From Halobacillus halophilus (lineage in GTDB: Bacteria; Bacillota; Bacilli; Bacillales; Halobacillaceae): a DNA stretch of 64,000 bases. Under the pieces are notes generated by a model, which worked only from the letters and a program-made list of their open reading frames with translations, was not told the origin of the DNA and searched no databases. The stretch's first letter is position 1, and each line of letters opens with the position of its first letter. Of the stretch, positions 51,942-61,289 are shown piece after piece. The stretch is taken from contig NZ_JAIVAL010000002.1 in NCBI RefSeq assembly GCF_020171985.1, positions 1 to 64,000 of the forward strand. The letters are read 5' to 3'. Position numbers and translations under genes: made by a program.

Positions 51942-53169
51942 GGACGGTCACCAGTTCCTGATCAAGGAGTTTCTTTCCTTTATGAACATCCGCATGCACT
52001 TTTGTTGGAAGTCCCCATAGTTTGATAAATCCAACCGCTGCGTTATGGTCGAAAGCATCATTTTTGGAGTACGTGGAAAGTTCTTCGTTATAAAGACTGA
52101 CCGGCGATTTTTTGCCGATTACATTGTGATGACCTTTGAATAGCTTCACCTTCACCGTACCCGTTACCACCTGCTGAGTGGAGTCGACGAAAGCGGACAG
52201 AGCCGGCTGAAGTGGTGAATACCATAGTCCATCATAAATAATTTTAGCGAGCTGCTGATCAACACTTGTTTTATATTGAGAAACTTCTCTTGTGAGCGTA
52301 AGGAACTCAAGTTCCTTGTGTGCATTAATCAGAATCATGGCACCAGGGTTCTCATACACTTCTCTTGATTTAATACCAACGAGACGGTTCTCAGTATGGT
52401 CGATTCTTCCGATCCCGTGCTTGCCGCCCAGTTCGTTCAAATATTCAATCAGTGGAACAAGATCCATCTGTTGTCCATTCAGGCCGACAGGCTTTCCTTC
52501 AACAAAATCGATTTCGATGGTTTCTGCCTGATCCGGTGTTTTCTCCAATGGATTCGTCCACTCGTATGCCGCTTCCGGAGCTTCAGCCCATGGATCTTCG
52601 AGAACACCTGCTTCACAGGCACGCCCCCAGATGTTGGCATCAATTGAGAACGGATTTTCTAAGTTAACCGGCACCGGAATTCCTTTTTCTTCAGCATATT
52701 TAATCTGTTCGTCCCGAGTCATTCCCCACTCACGGACAGGGGCAATTACTTCAAGATCTGGATTCAGCGCCTGGATGGAAACTTCAAAACGCACCTGATC
52801 GTTTCCTTTTCCAGTACATCCATGAGCTACAGCAACTGCGCCTTCCTGTTCAGCCACTTCAACGAGAAGCTTGGAAATTAACGGACGAGACAGAGCGGAC
52901 GATAAAGGATATTTCCCTTCATACAAGGCGTTCGCTTTTAGGGCAGGCATTAGATATTCTTCAGCCAGAATTTCTTTCGCGTTAATCATGACTGCTTTAA
53001 TGGCTCCCACGTCAAGCGCTTTCTGACGGATGGTTTCAAGATCCTTACCTTCTCCAACGTCCAGTCCAACAGCAATCACATCATAATCATATTTTTCCTG
53101 AATCCATTTTACTGAGATCGAAGTGTCCAATCCACCTGAATACGCTAATACTACTTTTGGTTTCGCCAT
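51934..53169 (-). CDS. argG: Argininosuccinate synthase
   Basis: 411 residues with ATP-pyrophosphatase P-loop AYSGGLDTS at the N-terminus and [13 protein letters not shown]. Joins citrulline and aspartate using ATP. First gene of argGH. A T-box leader with a probable arginine specifier controls it, instead of or in addition to the ArgR repression known in B. subtilis. Confidence 0.96.
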   Translation of the reverse strand: MAKPKVVLAYSGGLDTSISVKWIQEKYDYDVIAVGLDVGEGKDLETIRQKALDVGAIKAVMINAKEILAEEYLMPALKANALYEGKYPLSSALSRPLISKLLVEVAEQEGAVAVAHGCTGKGNDQVRFEVSIQALNPDLEVIAPVREWGMTRDEQIKYAEEKGIPVPVNLENPFSIDANIWGRACEAGVLEDPWAEAPEAAYEWTNPLEKTPDQAETIEIDFVEGKPVGLNGQQMDLVPLIEYLNELGGKHGIGRIDHTENRLVGIKSREVYENPGAMILINAHKELEFLTLTREVSQYKTSVDQQLAKIIYDGLWYSPLQPALSAFVDSTQQVVTGTVKVKLFKGHHNVIGKKSPVSLYNEELSTYSKNDAFDHNAAVGFIKLWGLPTKVHADVHKGKKLLDQELVTVHE

Positions 53170-53213
53170 AATAAATACCTCCTAAAAAATTGTAGAACAT
53201 GTCTATTTTCCAT

Positions 53214-53469
53214 AAAAAAATCCGCCTCTTATTTCTGGTAAGAGACGGATTCTGGTTTTAACCATCCGCGGTGCCACTCTCATTGTCTATTAGATAGACC
53301 AACTCGAAACTGATAACGGGTGCTCCCGGAACCGGCTACTTGTTCACCGATCTTCTCAGAAGTGCGCTTCTGTATAAATGAACCACCGGGCTTCCACCAC
53401 CCCCGGCTCGCTGCTGCTTCCGTTTATACATACTCTCTTCGTCTGCGAATGTATTTTTATTATTTGATG
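53214..53469 (-). ncRNA. T-box riboswitch, probable tRNA-Arg type
   Basis: Minus strand shows the T-box sequence AGTGGCACCGCGG (53267-53279), and a terminator with a stem around AATCCGCCTCTTA and seven T ending at 53214. In stem I, TGTATAAA pairs with TTTATACA; below it is a specifier loop with AGAGAGTA on one side and GAAGCGCA on the other, where CGC followed by A is the best specifier (arginine). Uncharged tRNA-Arg would favour antitermination and argGH expression. Confidence 0.88.
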
Positions 53470-53475
53470 TTTATA

Positions 53476-53503
53476 ATTATACAAAAGTGAGTGTGGAAGT
53501 CAA
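53476..53503 (-). promoter_or_regulatory. Promoter of T-box/argGH
   Basis: Minus strand TTGACT, 16 bp, TATAAT, just upstream of the T-box. Confidence 0.75.
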
Positions 53504-53576
53504 CAGGAAAATGCTAAAAAAACTTAAATTTATAGAAAGTTAGTTAAATAGCCTATACATTTCACTCCCTATTTGA

Positions 53577-53613
53577 CCGTAAAAAAAGCGACTGCATGGG
53601 CACAGTCACTTTT
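53577..53613 (-). terminator. Terminator of lctP
   Basis: AAAAGTGACTGTG pairs with GCAGTCGCTTTT (minor mismatches), seven-T tail on the minus strand. Confidence 0.82.
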
Positions 53614-53621
53614 TATGCATA

Positions 53622-55262
53622 TTAACTTATAAAAATAAACCCGATCATTCCAGCCATCGCCACATAAAACAGCATAGGAAGAAGTGTAATCCGAATAATC
53701 GCTCCTTCTTTCCCAACCAGACCGACAACGGAGGCTGCCGCTACAACGTTCACGACACAAATCATGTTGCCTGCGTTCGATCCGATGACTTGTAAAGCAA
53801 CAACCTGCTGACCGCTTGCTCCAATTTGATCTGCTACACTGAATTGGAAAAGGGAAAACATCATATTACTGAAGGTAGCACTCCCTGAGATAAATGAGCC
53901 CAGGGCCCCTATGATAGGGGCAACAAGCGGCCATGCCCCTCCTACTCCCTCCGCAACAAGGTTAGCGAGCTCCATCGGCATGCTCAGAAGACCAGCTTCA
54001 TTCACACCGGAATTGATGAAGATTCTTACCATCGGCACAGCGGTAAGTAAGGCAATAATCGTGCCAACCATAGAGCTTGCAGATACCTGCACGGTTTTTT
54101 TAATCGCTTCTTTAGACATGCGGTGGTAAAAGATCGTAAGCAGGACAGCCAGCACAAAGACCGTCCCAGGCAGATACAGTGGTTCAAAGGCAGTGGATAA
54201 ATTTGTACCCAGAATATTTTCCCATTTCACTTCTACAGATGTAAGCCAGGCTTTAAAAGGCAGAACATTAACACGTGTTAGTACGAGTAATACCGCCACA
54301 GCCACATAAGGAAGCCAGGCTTTATAAAGTGGCATGGTCCGCTCCTTAGAAGCAGCCGTCTCGCTTAGAGGTACTTCTCCTTTAAAAGTCCAGGGTTCTT
54401 TTGGAAGCAGAAACCCTTTCTTAGCAGCTGGAACCACAATAGTAAGACCAACCAGCCCTCCTATGATAGACGGGAATTCAGGTCCAAGGAAAGTAGCAAC
54501 CATGAAGGCAGGGATGGTAAAGCTCAAGCCTGCAAAAATAGCAAACTTCCATATAGCAAGTCCTTCGCGGAAAGAACGATTTTCACCGAATAATTTTGTA
54601 AGAATAATAACCAGAATCAGCGGAATGAAACTTCCGATAAATAGATCCATAAGTACGGCAGACTGAGCAACCTCTTGAATAAATCCTTCGAGCGGCTGGT
54701 TTCCAAGACTAGCTTGTACCTGCTCGGCGACAGCATCTCCTTGCTTCAGTCCCTGATCAACACCAACGATCAACGGCGTGCCTACCGCCCCAAAAGACAC
54801 GGCACTGCTATCTGCAATCAATGATACCGCGACAGCAGCTAAAGGAGGAAAGCCAAGCGTTAGAAGCAACGGGGCTGCAATCGCAGCTGGTGTTCCAAAT
54901 CCTGCTGCTCCTTCTAAGAAAGACCCGAATAGCCAGGCAATAATAATCACCTGAACGCGACGGTCCTCTGTAATTCCAGAAAAACCATTTCGAATTGAAT
55001 CCATGGCTCCACTGTTACGTAATGTATTCAGCAGTAGAATCGCTCCAAACACAATCCAGATAATTGAAATGGCTATCATAGCCCCCTCCATGGAAGCGGC
55101 TGCAATTCGAATGGCAGGAACCTTCCATATCACAAAAGCCAGCACAGCGACGATTCCAAGACTGATGGGCATAGCTGTGACCGCAGGAAGACGGAAGATT
55201 ACAAGGAAGATAAATACAGCAAGTACAGGCATCAAGGCTGTTAAAATCTCTAAGAAAGTCAA
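53622..55262 (-). CDS. lctP: L-lactate permease
   Basis: About 546 residues, 13-14 transmembrane segments, LctP family signatures [20 protein letters not shown] and [18 protein letters not shown]. Proton-coupled uptake or export of lactate (and glycolate). Start is uncertain: TTG at 55262 has AAAGGGTGG at good distance, a GTG three codons upstream overlaps it. A perfect Rex operator covers the promoter. No ldh or lutABC gene in the window. Confidence 0.92.
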   Translation of the reverse strand: MTFLEILTALMPVLAVFIFLVIFRLPAVTAMPISLGIVAVLAFVIWKVPAIRIAAASMEGAMIAISIIWIVFGAILLLNTLRNSGAMDSIRNGFSGITEDRRVQVIIIAWLFGSFLEGAAGFGTPAAIAAPLLLTLGFPPLAAVAVSLIADSSAVSFGAVGTPLIVGVDQGLKQGDAVAEQVQASLGNQPLEGFIQEVAQSAVLMDLFIGSFIPLILVIILTKLFGENRSFREGLAIWKFAIFAGLSFTIPAFMVATFLGPEFPSIIGGLVGLTIVVPAAKKGFLLPKEPWTFKGEVPLSETAASKERTMPLYKAWLPYVAVAVLLVLTRVNVLPFKAWLTSVEVKWENILGTNLSTAFEPLYLPGTVFVLAVLLTIFYHRMSKEAIKKTVQVSASSMVGTIIALLTAVPMVRIFINSGVNEAGLLSMPMELANLVAEGVGGAWPLVAPIIGALGSFISGSATFSNMMFSLFQFSVADQIGASGQQVVALQVIGSNAGNMICVVNVVAAASVVGLVGKEGAIIRITLLPMLFYVAMAGMIGFIFIS

Positions 55263-55323
55263 GAAAACCACCCTTTCAATATTCTCATCATATTAAACTA
55301 TTAGATAGAGAGCAGCATAAGTA

Positions 55324-55341
55324 TTGTGAAACATTTCACAA
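55324..55341. promoter_or_regulatory. Rex operator upstream of lctP
   Basis: TTGTGAA-ACAT-TTCACAA is a perfect palindrome matching the Rex consensus TTGTGAA-N4-TTCACAA. It lies just downstream of a TATAAT at 55351-55356 (minus strand), so binding of NAD-bound Rex would block lctP. Confidence 0.85.
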
Positions 55342-55601
55342 TCTATATCTATTATAATATAAGGGATTATTAAATCATAGGCTTGACTTTTAAAATATCC
55401 TCCCGGCTGCCTCTCCCTTCGTGACGCAATACTGGAAAAGCGGCACAACCTTCAGAGACTCTCAAGATACAACAATATCTCGAATCAGAGCCTTATAATA
55501 CCCAGTCCGATTGTGGAATACATTTTTTAAGATATTCGCCAACGGATTCTTAGATAGTCTATTGTAAAAAGCCAATATTCCCTTTTTTGGTTCAGCCGTG
55601 T

Positions 55602-55607
55602 TATAAT
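55602..55607 (+). promoter_or_regulatory. Extended -10 promoter of the que operon
   Basis: TGT-TATAAT, an extended -10 box without a clear -35, 36 bp before the preQ1 aptamer. Confidence 0.5.
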
Positions 55608-55643
55608 GATCGAAGTAATTTAATAAAGTCTGTTTATAAACAG

Positions 55644-55680
55644 GAGAGGTTCTAGCTACACCCTCTATAAAAAACTAAGG
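55644..55680 (+). ncRNA. PreQ1-I riboswitch
   Basis: AGAGG pairs with CCTCT around loop TTCTAGCTACA, followed by the A-rich tail ending AACTAAGG. This is the compact preQ1-I aptamer. With the terminator at 55687-55716 it should shut off queC-queD-queE when preQ1 is abundant. Confidence 0.95.
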
Positions 55681-55686
55681 ATGGAA

Positions 55687-55716
55687 TCATACCTTGCCTT
55701 AGGTATGGTTTTTTTA
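55687..55716 (+). terminator. PreQ1-controlled terminator
   Basis: ATACCT/AGGTAT stem and eight T directly after the aptamer. Confidence 0.85.
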
Positions 55717-55768
55717 TGTTTTTGGGTGAGTGGAATTCTCTTTTTCTTTGCGAAAGGGGAATTTTTTT

Positions 55769-56437
55769 ATGGAAAAAAATAATAAAGCGGTCGTTGTATT
55801 CAGCGGCGGTCAGGATAGTACCACATGCCTGTTCTGGGCATTAAAAAAGTATGACGAAGTCCAAGTTGTCACGTTTGATTATAACCAGCGCCATAACGAG
55901 GAAATCGAGGTTGCCAAAGAAATAGCCGAAGACCTTAAAGTGAAGCATCATGTGCTTGATATGTCTCTGCTTAATCAGCTTGCTCCAAATGCGCTGACGC
56001 GTGATGACATTGAGGTAACCGATGGAGAAGACGGCGGTCTTCCTTCTACATTTGTTCCAGGCCGAAATCTATTGTTCTTGTCTTTTGCTTCGATCTTAGC
56101 GAAACAAATTGGGGCGAAGCATGTCGTGACCGGGGTATGTGAAACGGACTTCAGCGGGTATCCTGACTGTCGTGACGTATTTATCAAGTCTTTGAATGTC
56201 ACGCTGAATCTATCAATGGATGATGAGTTTGTCGTCCATACACCGCTTATGTGGCTCGATAAAGCTCAAACGTGGGCACTTGCTGATGAGCTCAATGCTT
56301 TCGAATATGTTCGTGAAAAAACCTTAACTTGCTATCACGGTGTCCGCGGAGATGGATGCGGTGAATGTCCGGCCTGTGAACTAAGGCAAAAAGGACTCGA
56401 AACCTATCTGGAGCAAGGCACAGAGGTGAATCGATAA
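55769..56437 (+). CDS. queC: 7-cyano-7-deazaguanine synthase QueC
   Basis: 222 residues. PP-loop SGGQDSTTC, zinc site with Cys residues in TCYHG...[10 protein letters not shown]. Converts 7-carboxy-7-deazaguanine to preQ0 with ATP and ammonia. The ATG at 55769 has AAAGGGG upstream; the longer frame runs into the leader. Overlaps queD by one base (TAATG). Confidence 0.95.
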   Translation: MEKNNKAVVVFSGGQDSTTCLFWALKKYDEVQVVTFDYNQRHNEEIEVAKEIAEDLKVKHHVLDMSLLNQLAPNALTRDDIEVTDGEDGGLPSTFVPGRNLLFLSFASILAKQIGAKHVVTGVCETDFSGYPDCRDVFIKSLNVTLNLSMDDEFVVHTPLMWLDKAQTWALADELNAFEYVREKTLTCYHGVRGDGCGECPACELRQKGLETYLEQGTEVNR

Positions 56438-56904
56438 TGTATGGTTTTACTATCGTAGAGAATTTACAAAAAATTGATCAGGATATTAAACGTCACGAAT
56501 TGAAGTACCATAAAAAACGCGTGATGGTCAGCAAAGAATTCACATTCGACGCTGCCCACCACCTTCACTGTTATGAAGGAAAATGTAAGAACCTTCACGG
56601 CCATACGTATCGGGTGATATTTGGGATCAGCGGATACGTGGATGACATTGGCATCGTGATCGACTTTGGGGATATTAAAGAGATTTGGAAAGAACAAATT
56701 GAAATCCATCTGGATCACCGCTACTTAAATGATACGCTCCCTAACATGAATACGACGGCTGAAAATATGGTCGTCTGGATTTATGAAAAAATGGCAGCCG
56801 CTCTTGCTGGTCAGCCCGAGGGACATCGTGTGGAATTCGTGAAACTTTATGAGACTCCAACCAGCTTTGCTGAAGCAAGAAGGGAGTGGATGGAGAATGA
56901 GTAA
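56437..56904 (+). CDS. queD: 6-carboxytetrahydropterin synthase QueD
   Basis: 155 residues of the PTPS/QueD family. Zinc histidines in AAHHL and LHGHTY, catalytic Cys in GKCKNLHGH, and the late LYETP signature. Makes 6-carboxy-5,6,7,8-tetrahydropterin from dihydroneopterin triphosphate. Second gene of the operon; overlaps queE by 8 bp. Confidence 0.94.
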   Translation: MYGFTIVENLQKIDQDIKRHELKYHKKRVMVSKEFTFDAAHHLHCYEGKCKNLHGHTYRVIFGISGYVDDIGIVIDFGDIKEIWKEQIEIHLDHRYLNDTLPNMNTTAENMVVWIYEKMAAALAGQPEGHRVEFVKLYETPTSFAEARREWMENE

Positions 56905-57625
56905 ATTCCCTGTACTTGAAATCTTCGGTCCCACCATTCAGGGCGAAGGAATGGTAGTTGGCCGTAAAACCATGTTTGTTCGAACAGCAGGCTGTGATTA
57001 CAGCTGCGCCTGGTGCGACTCTGCATTTACGTGGGACGGCAGTGCTAAAGAAGAAATTGAACGGCTGACGGCGAATGAAATCGTAGATCGCTTATTAGAA
57101 GCGGGCGGACGTCATTTTGACCACGTAACCATTTCCGGAGGTAATCCTGCGTTATTAGCTAAACTTGATGAATTAATCAAGCCGCTTCACGCCAGAGGCA
57201 TTGAAGTAGCCCTTGAAACACAGGGCAGCCGCTGGCAGGATTGGTTCCCGGAAATTGACGACCTCACTATTTCTCCTAAACCGCCAAGTTCAAAAATGAA
57301 AACGAACTGGCAGGTTCTGGACACTATAATCGAACGGCTTGTGGAACAAGGAAGGCTGGCAAACGTCAGCTTAAAAGTGGTCGTGTTCAACCACGAAGAT
57401 CTAGCTTATGCTGAAACGGTCCATGAGCGCTATCCGGATGTACCTTTTTTCCTTCAGGTAGGAAATGACGATTTAGAAGAAGATGCTCCTCCAGCTCTGG
57501 CAAGCCACCTTCTGGATCAGTACGAATGGTTAATTGATCAGGTCGTAGCTTCTGAAAAGTTAAATCATGTCCGCGTTCTGCCGCAGGTGCACGCGCTGGT
57601 CTGGGGAAACAAGCGAGGCGTTTAA
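56897..57625 (+). CDS. queE: 7-carboxy-7-deazaguanine synthase QueE
   Basis: 242-residue radical-SAM enzyme with [4Fe-4S] motif CDYSCAWC (CxxxCxxC) and GEGMVVGRKTMFVRTAG. Ring-contracts carboxytetrahydropterin to 7-carboxy-7-deazaguanine. Start at 56897 is set by GGATGGAGA. Last gene; queF, which follows in B. subtilis, is absent. Confidence 0.94.
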   Translation: MSKFPVLEIFGPTIQGEGMVVGRKTMFVRTAGCDYSCAWCDSAFTWDGSAKEEIERLTANEIVDRLLEAGGRHFDHVTISGGNPALLAKLDELIKPLHARGIEVALETQGSRWQDWFPEIDDLTISPKPPSSKMKTNWQVLDTIIERLVEQGRLANVSLKVVVFNHEDLAYAETVHERYPDVPFFLQVGNDDLEEDAPPALASHLLDQYEWLIDQVVASEKLNHVRVLPQVHALVWGNKRGV

Positions 57626-57654
57626 ACTACTCAACTCCTCAATTATAACTGCCT

Positions 57655-57689
57655 AATAAAAAAAGGTGTCCGCTTTGGACACCTTTTTC
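57655..57689. terminator. Bidirectional terminator of the que operon and yqaE-like gene
   Basis: AAAAGGTGTCC/GGACACCTTTTT perfect stem, A and T runs on either side. Confidence 0.9.
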
Positions 57690-57851
57690 TTATACACCAT
57701 TATGATAGTCTTTAACAACTAATGCGGCATGTACCGCTCCAGGAACAAAGAATATCATCGTAAGCACAAGGTTGAATAGTGCTTTTCCAGGACTACCAGT
57801 AAATAGCACCGCAATCGGCGGCAGAAATATAGCTAAAATATATAGTAACAC
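57690..57851 (-). CDS. YqaE/Pmp3 family membrane micropeptide
   Basis: 53 residues with two hydrophobic helices (about 2-18 and 26-46) and the Pmp3 signature LAIFLPPIAVLFTG and the FFVPGAVHAALVV end. Family members are stress-related plasma-membrane proteolipids; the yeast homologue affects membrane potential under salt. GTG start with AAAGGAGTG upstream. Short but well conserved, so considered real. Confidence 0.85.
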   Translation of the reverse strand: MLLYILAIFLPPIAVLFTGSPGKALFNLVLTMIFFVPGAVHAALVVKDYHNGV

Positions 57852-57906
57852 GAGATCACTCCTTTCGCTTCTACTTGGTTTATACCCGAATTAAAGAGAA
57901 GTATAA

Positions 57907-58599
57907 CTATTCAGCCTGACGTCGTCTCTGATGACACAATGTAATTTCATAGGCCGTTATGCAGATAATCAGCCATGCGAGACCCAACAGAAATCCTGCA
58001 GAAATATCAGTAAAGAAATGAACGCCTAAATAGACACGGCTTGAACCAATCAGTAAAATGATCAGGATAAGCAGACTATTCATCAGCCACTTCCATCCTT
58101 TATTCAGCCTGCTGATCGTAATTAAGTATATAAGAAAGCCATAAAAAACAATGGCACCGGAGGAGTGACCGCTTGGAAAACTGGACGTCGATCCGTGATA
58201 ATCCCCTAGGAACTCAGGACGGCTTCGATCAAACATCGATTTCAGTTCTTTGGTAAGTAAACTTACCCCTCCCATACTAATCATAAAGTAGACACCGAGC
58301 CAGCGGCTGAACGGGGAAAAAAATAAGAGATAAATTGCGAGAAGAAGCGATGCTGTAACCATAAAAGCAATCGAACCCGTATAGGAAATTAAATGGCTGA
58401 TCTGTTCAAATAATGATGTGGAATTTTCTCTTACAACGTCAAAAGCTTTCTCATCAATGGCGAATTTTTCTTTTTGCAAGATTCCCTCTGCCAACTCCAT
58501 AAATATATAAAAACTTCCACTTAAGAATATAAAACCTAATAATAGTAAACAAATCGATCCTTTCGTAAGATCAGAAATTTTAGTACCAGAAAATAACAT
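57907..58599 (-). CDS. PAP2 family phosphatase (copy A)
   Basis: 230 residues, about six membrane helices. All three phosphatase motifs visible: K-x6-RP (KSMFDRSRP), PSGH, and SR-x5-H-x3-D (SSRVYLGVHFFTD). Likely dephosphorylates undecaprenyl pyrophosphate or phosphatidate. Start at 58599 is set by GAGGTGG. The adjacent gene is a close paralogue, with the same MLFSGTK start. Confidence 0.87.
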   Translation of the reverse strand: MLFSGTKISDLTKGSICLLLLGFIFLSGSFYIFMELAEGILQKEKFAIDEKAFDVVRENSTSLFEQISHLISYTGSIAFMVTASLLLAIYLLFFSPFSRWLGVYFMISMGGVSLLTKELKSMFDRSRPEFLGDYHGSTSSFPSGHSSGAIVFYGFLIYLITISRLNKGWKWLMNSLLILIILLIGSSRVYLGVHFFTDISAGFLLGLAWLIICITAYEITLCHQRRRQAE

Positions 58600-58722
58600 A
58601 CATACCACCTCAGCCAATTTATAATGTATTTCATGATGTAATATTACAAACGAAGAGCTCCTTCCGCAGGAGCCCTTCGTTACGTTATTCATTTTAGAAG
58701 AATTGCCATGGCCGCCATACGT

Positions 58723-59445
58723 CTACGCTTGTGTGTTAACGGCAGGTGCTTTTTTACTGGCTTTCCTCCGTCTTTGATTCCAGAGCGTTACCTCAAGGGC
58801 TGCTATACAAATCATTAGCCACGCAAGCCCAAACAAGAAACCTGCCAGTATGTCCGTAAAGTAGTGAACACCTAAATAGACACGGCTTAAGCCAATAAGT
58901 AAAATCAAAAGGCCTAATAAACTATTAATCAACCACTTCCATCCTTTATTCAAACGGCTGATCACAACTAAATAGATAAGAAAGCCATAAAAAACCATAG
59001 ACCCTGAAGAATGTCCACTCGGAAAACTAAAGCCTGTACCGTCGTAAGTTTCCAGTACTTCCGGGCGCTGACGTTCAAAGAGTAGTTTTAACCCTTTTGT
59101 GAGCGCGCTAATTCCAATCATATTGATCATGAAATAGATGCCCACCCATCGGCTGAATGGAGAAAAGAACAGGAGATAGATGAGAAGCAGAACAGACAGC
59201 ACCGTTATAACCGTTACAGAACCAGCCTCCGTAACCCAGCCCCATAATTGATCCAGTCCTGGCGAGCTGATGGAAGCCATTACATCAATCGCCCATTGAT
59301 CCACAGCGAATTTCTCTTTTTCGAGTACTTCATCCGCCAGTTCAAAGAAGAAATAAAAAGAAGCACCCAGCGTTAGAAAACCTGCCAGTATAATGATGAT
59401 AGAAGCTTTGGAAAGGTCAGAAACCTTTGTTCCAGAAAATAACAT
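58723..59445 (-). CDS. PAP2 family phosphatase (copy B)
   Basis: 240 residues, same topology and motifs (KLLFERQRP, PSGH, SRVYLGVHYFTD) as the downstream gene, to which it is clearly homologous end to end: a tandem duplication. A slightly longer C-terminal tail (KKAPAVNTQA) follows the last helix. Start at 59445 is set by GAGGTG. Role as for copy A. Confidence 0.87.
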   Translation of the reverse strand: MLFSGTKVSDLSKASIIIILAGFLTLGASFYFFFELADEVLEKEKFAVDQWAIDVMASISSPGLDQLWGWVTEAGSVTVITVLSVLLLIYLLFFSPFSRWVGIYFMINMIGISALTKGLKLLFERQRPEVLETYDGTGFSFPSGHSSGSMVFYGFLIYLVVISRLNKGWKWLINSLLGLLILLIGLSRVYLGVHYFTDILAGFLFGLAWLMICIAALEVTLWNQRRRKASKKAPAVNTQA

Positions 59446-59533
59446 AAATAGAAACACCTCAATTGTTTTTACTGCTATTTGTTTCCCTTCCCTGTCTCTG
59501 TCAAAACCATGCTTTACCATGCGCCGTTAAGCT

Positions 59534-59561
59534 AAAAAAAGTTCCCAATTCGGGAACTTTT
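59534..59561 (-). terminator. Terminator of the BASS transporter gene
   Basis: AAAAGTTCCC/GGGAACTTTT stem with a T tail on the minus strand. Confidence 0.85.
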
Positions 59562-59572
59562 CAGAAATTCAT

Positions 59573-60529
59573 TCAATGAGAGACACTCTGTTCCTCCGCC
59601 CCATGACTGGCGAATATTTTTCCGGTGAAAGAAGCCAGCACTTGCTGAAACAACATCCCCACAATAACCGGTACCGCTACCGGCGGCGGGAAGTAAGTAA
59701 TCGCAATAACGGCGCCACCGCTTATATTTCTCATTCCACTGTTAAAGGTAAGCGAAATAATACTAGGCCGGCCGATCTTCAGAAGCTTTCCTGTCAGAAA
59801 TCCAATGAAGTAAGCAAAGATCGCGAGCATGCACACAACTACGCCAATTAATATAAGTTTTCCGTTAATATTTTTAAAATAGGGAGCGACGGCCGAACTA
59901 TTAATCGTAACGACCGCCCCAATCCCAAGCTTGGTTGCAGGAGAAAGGTTCGATTCGAGCTTTTCTGTGAATTCTTTTTCAGCGAATTGGTTAATAAGCA
60001 TCCCAACAAGCGACGGAATGACAATCATCCAGAGCAGCCCGTTCATAATTTCCTGAACATTCATTTCCACCGCATTTCCTACAAGCATTTGCATGACAAA
60101 AGGTACAGCAAGTGGGGCAATCAACGTATCGACAAGAATGATCGATAAGGTTAACACCACATTACCTTTATTAATCGAAACCCAGATGAGCGTCGTGATC
60201 CCTGTAGGAATAACAAAAGAAAGGACTAATCCAATCGTTGTATGAGCTCCGCTTCCGAAGATAAGCGTACCCACCCCGAGAGCAATCAGCGGCATCACTA
60301 TATGTAGAACCATTATGCAGGCGATCATGGCCACTGGGTGACGGAGCACCTTTTTCAAATCACTGAAATTGGATCCCAGGCTTCCTGCAAATGTCATAAC
60401 GGCGAAAATCCATGGCACGAGAAACACCAGCGAGTCAAACCAGTCGGAAAACACGACTCCGATGATAACAGCTGAAGGTGTAAGGTAAGGCATGATTTTT
60501 TGCAGAAATTGATTAAAAGTGCGGATCAT
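59573..60529 (-). CDS. Bile acid:sodium symporter family protein
   Basis: 318 residues, nine to ten hydrophobic helices. BASS family core with FVIPTGITTLIWVSINKGN and TFNSGMRNISGGAVIAITYF (crossover region that binds sodium). Bacterial members import organic anions such as pantoate or keto acids with Na+, consistent with a sodium-rich habitat. Substrate unknown. Confidence 0.85.
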   Translation of the reverse strand: MIRTFNQFLQKIMPYLTPSAVIIGVVFSDWFDSLVFLVPWIFAVMTFAGSLGSNFSDLKKVLRHPVAMIACIMVLHIVMPLIALGVGTLIFGSGAHTTIGLVLSFVIPTGITTLIWVSINKGNVVLTLSIILVDTLIAPLAVPFVMQMLVGNAVEMNVQEIMNGLLWMIVIPSLVGMLINQFAEKEFTEKLESNLSPATKLGIGAVVTINSSAVAPYFKNINGKLILIGVVVCMLAIFAYFIGFLTGKLLKIGRPSIISLTFNSGMRNISGGAVIAITYFPPPVAVPVIVGMLFQQVLASFTGKIFASHGAEEQSVSH

Positions 60530-60626
60530 AGGCTGGGCTCCCCCGGCTCATATATTCGAATTATTCCATTATAGCGCGTGTGATTCAGGGGAGCATGATG
60601 TAAAATAGTGTTCGGGCAGCGAAACT

Positions 60627-61097
60627 TCAGTCCAGTTTCTCTGCTCCCTTCTTGTCAATACGGTATGAACGAATCCCCGTTCCAAGATTGATCCCAATGA
60701 AAGCACCAATATAGCTGGCTGGATCCATACCTCGATCCGTGTGATGTAAAGGAAAATCGATCACGGAAGCGGCCACAAAGGCAGCAACCGCAAGTATAAG
60801 AATAATGATCACACCGCTTTTCTGGTGTCTTTTCCAGGCTTTCTCTCCCATCACTTCCCTTTCGTACTTGACCAGTCTCTTAGAGTCTTTAGTAGCTAAG
60901 ATTTTCCCGGTTTTCATTTGGTACAAGCCCCCCGCACCTAGCATAAGAAACAAAAACCCGAGAAGCCAGATCATTCCTTTAAAAGGAAAGCCCTGGGCTA
61001 TGTATAAATCCAGACCTAGAAATACAAGTACTACCGTCGCGTTTAATAGGATGAACTGCTTCAATCGAAGCTTCCTTAACTCTCCTTTTGCGATCAT
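60627..61097 (-). CDS. Hypothetical membrane protein
   Basis: 156 residues with hydrophobic segments at about 15-32, 40-58 and 94-112, a basic cytoplasmic loop and a C-terminal GAFIGINLGTGIRSYRIDKK segment. Family not recognised. ATG at 61097 preferred because GAGGTG lies six bases before it; a GTG three codons earlier is inside that site. Single gene. Confidence 0.72.
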   Translation of the reverse strand: MIAKGELRKLRLKQFILLNATVVLVFLGLDLYIAQGFPFKGMIWLLGFLFLMLGAGGLYQMKTGKILATKDSKRLVKYEREVMGEKAWKRHQKSGVIIILILAVAAFVAASVIDFPLHHTDRGMDPASYIGAFIGINLGTGIRSYRIDKKGAEKLD

Positions 61098-61289
61098 AGA
61101 CTTCACCTCTTCTCCCTATATTACCAATCCTTGTTTATAAGCCCAAATGATTAAAACCTCGCGCGCTGCAAGTGAAATGACTATTAGAGGAAAGGATGTA
61201 AGAGTTTTCACAAAACGTTATTCATAAAGTCCCATTACTGATATAATAAATTTGCCTAAAAATACTTAACAAAGGAGTTCCCTAATCTT

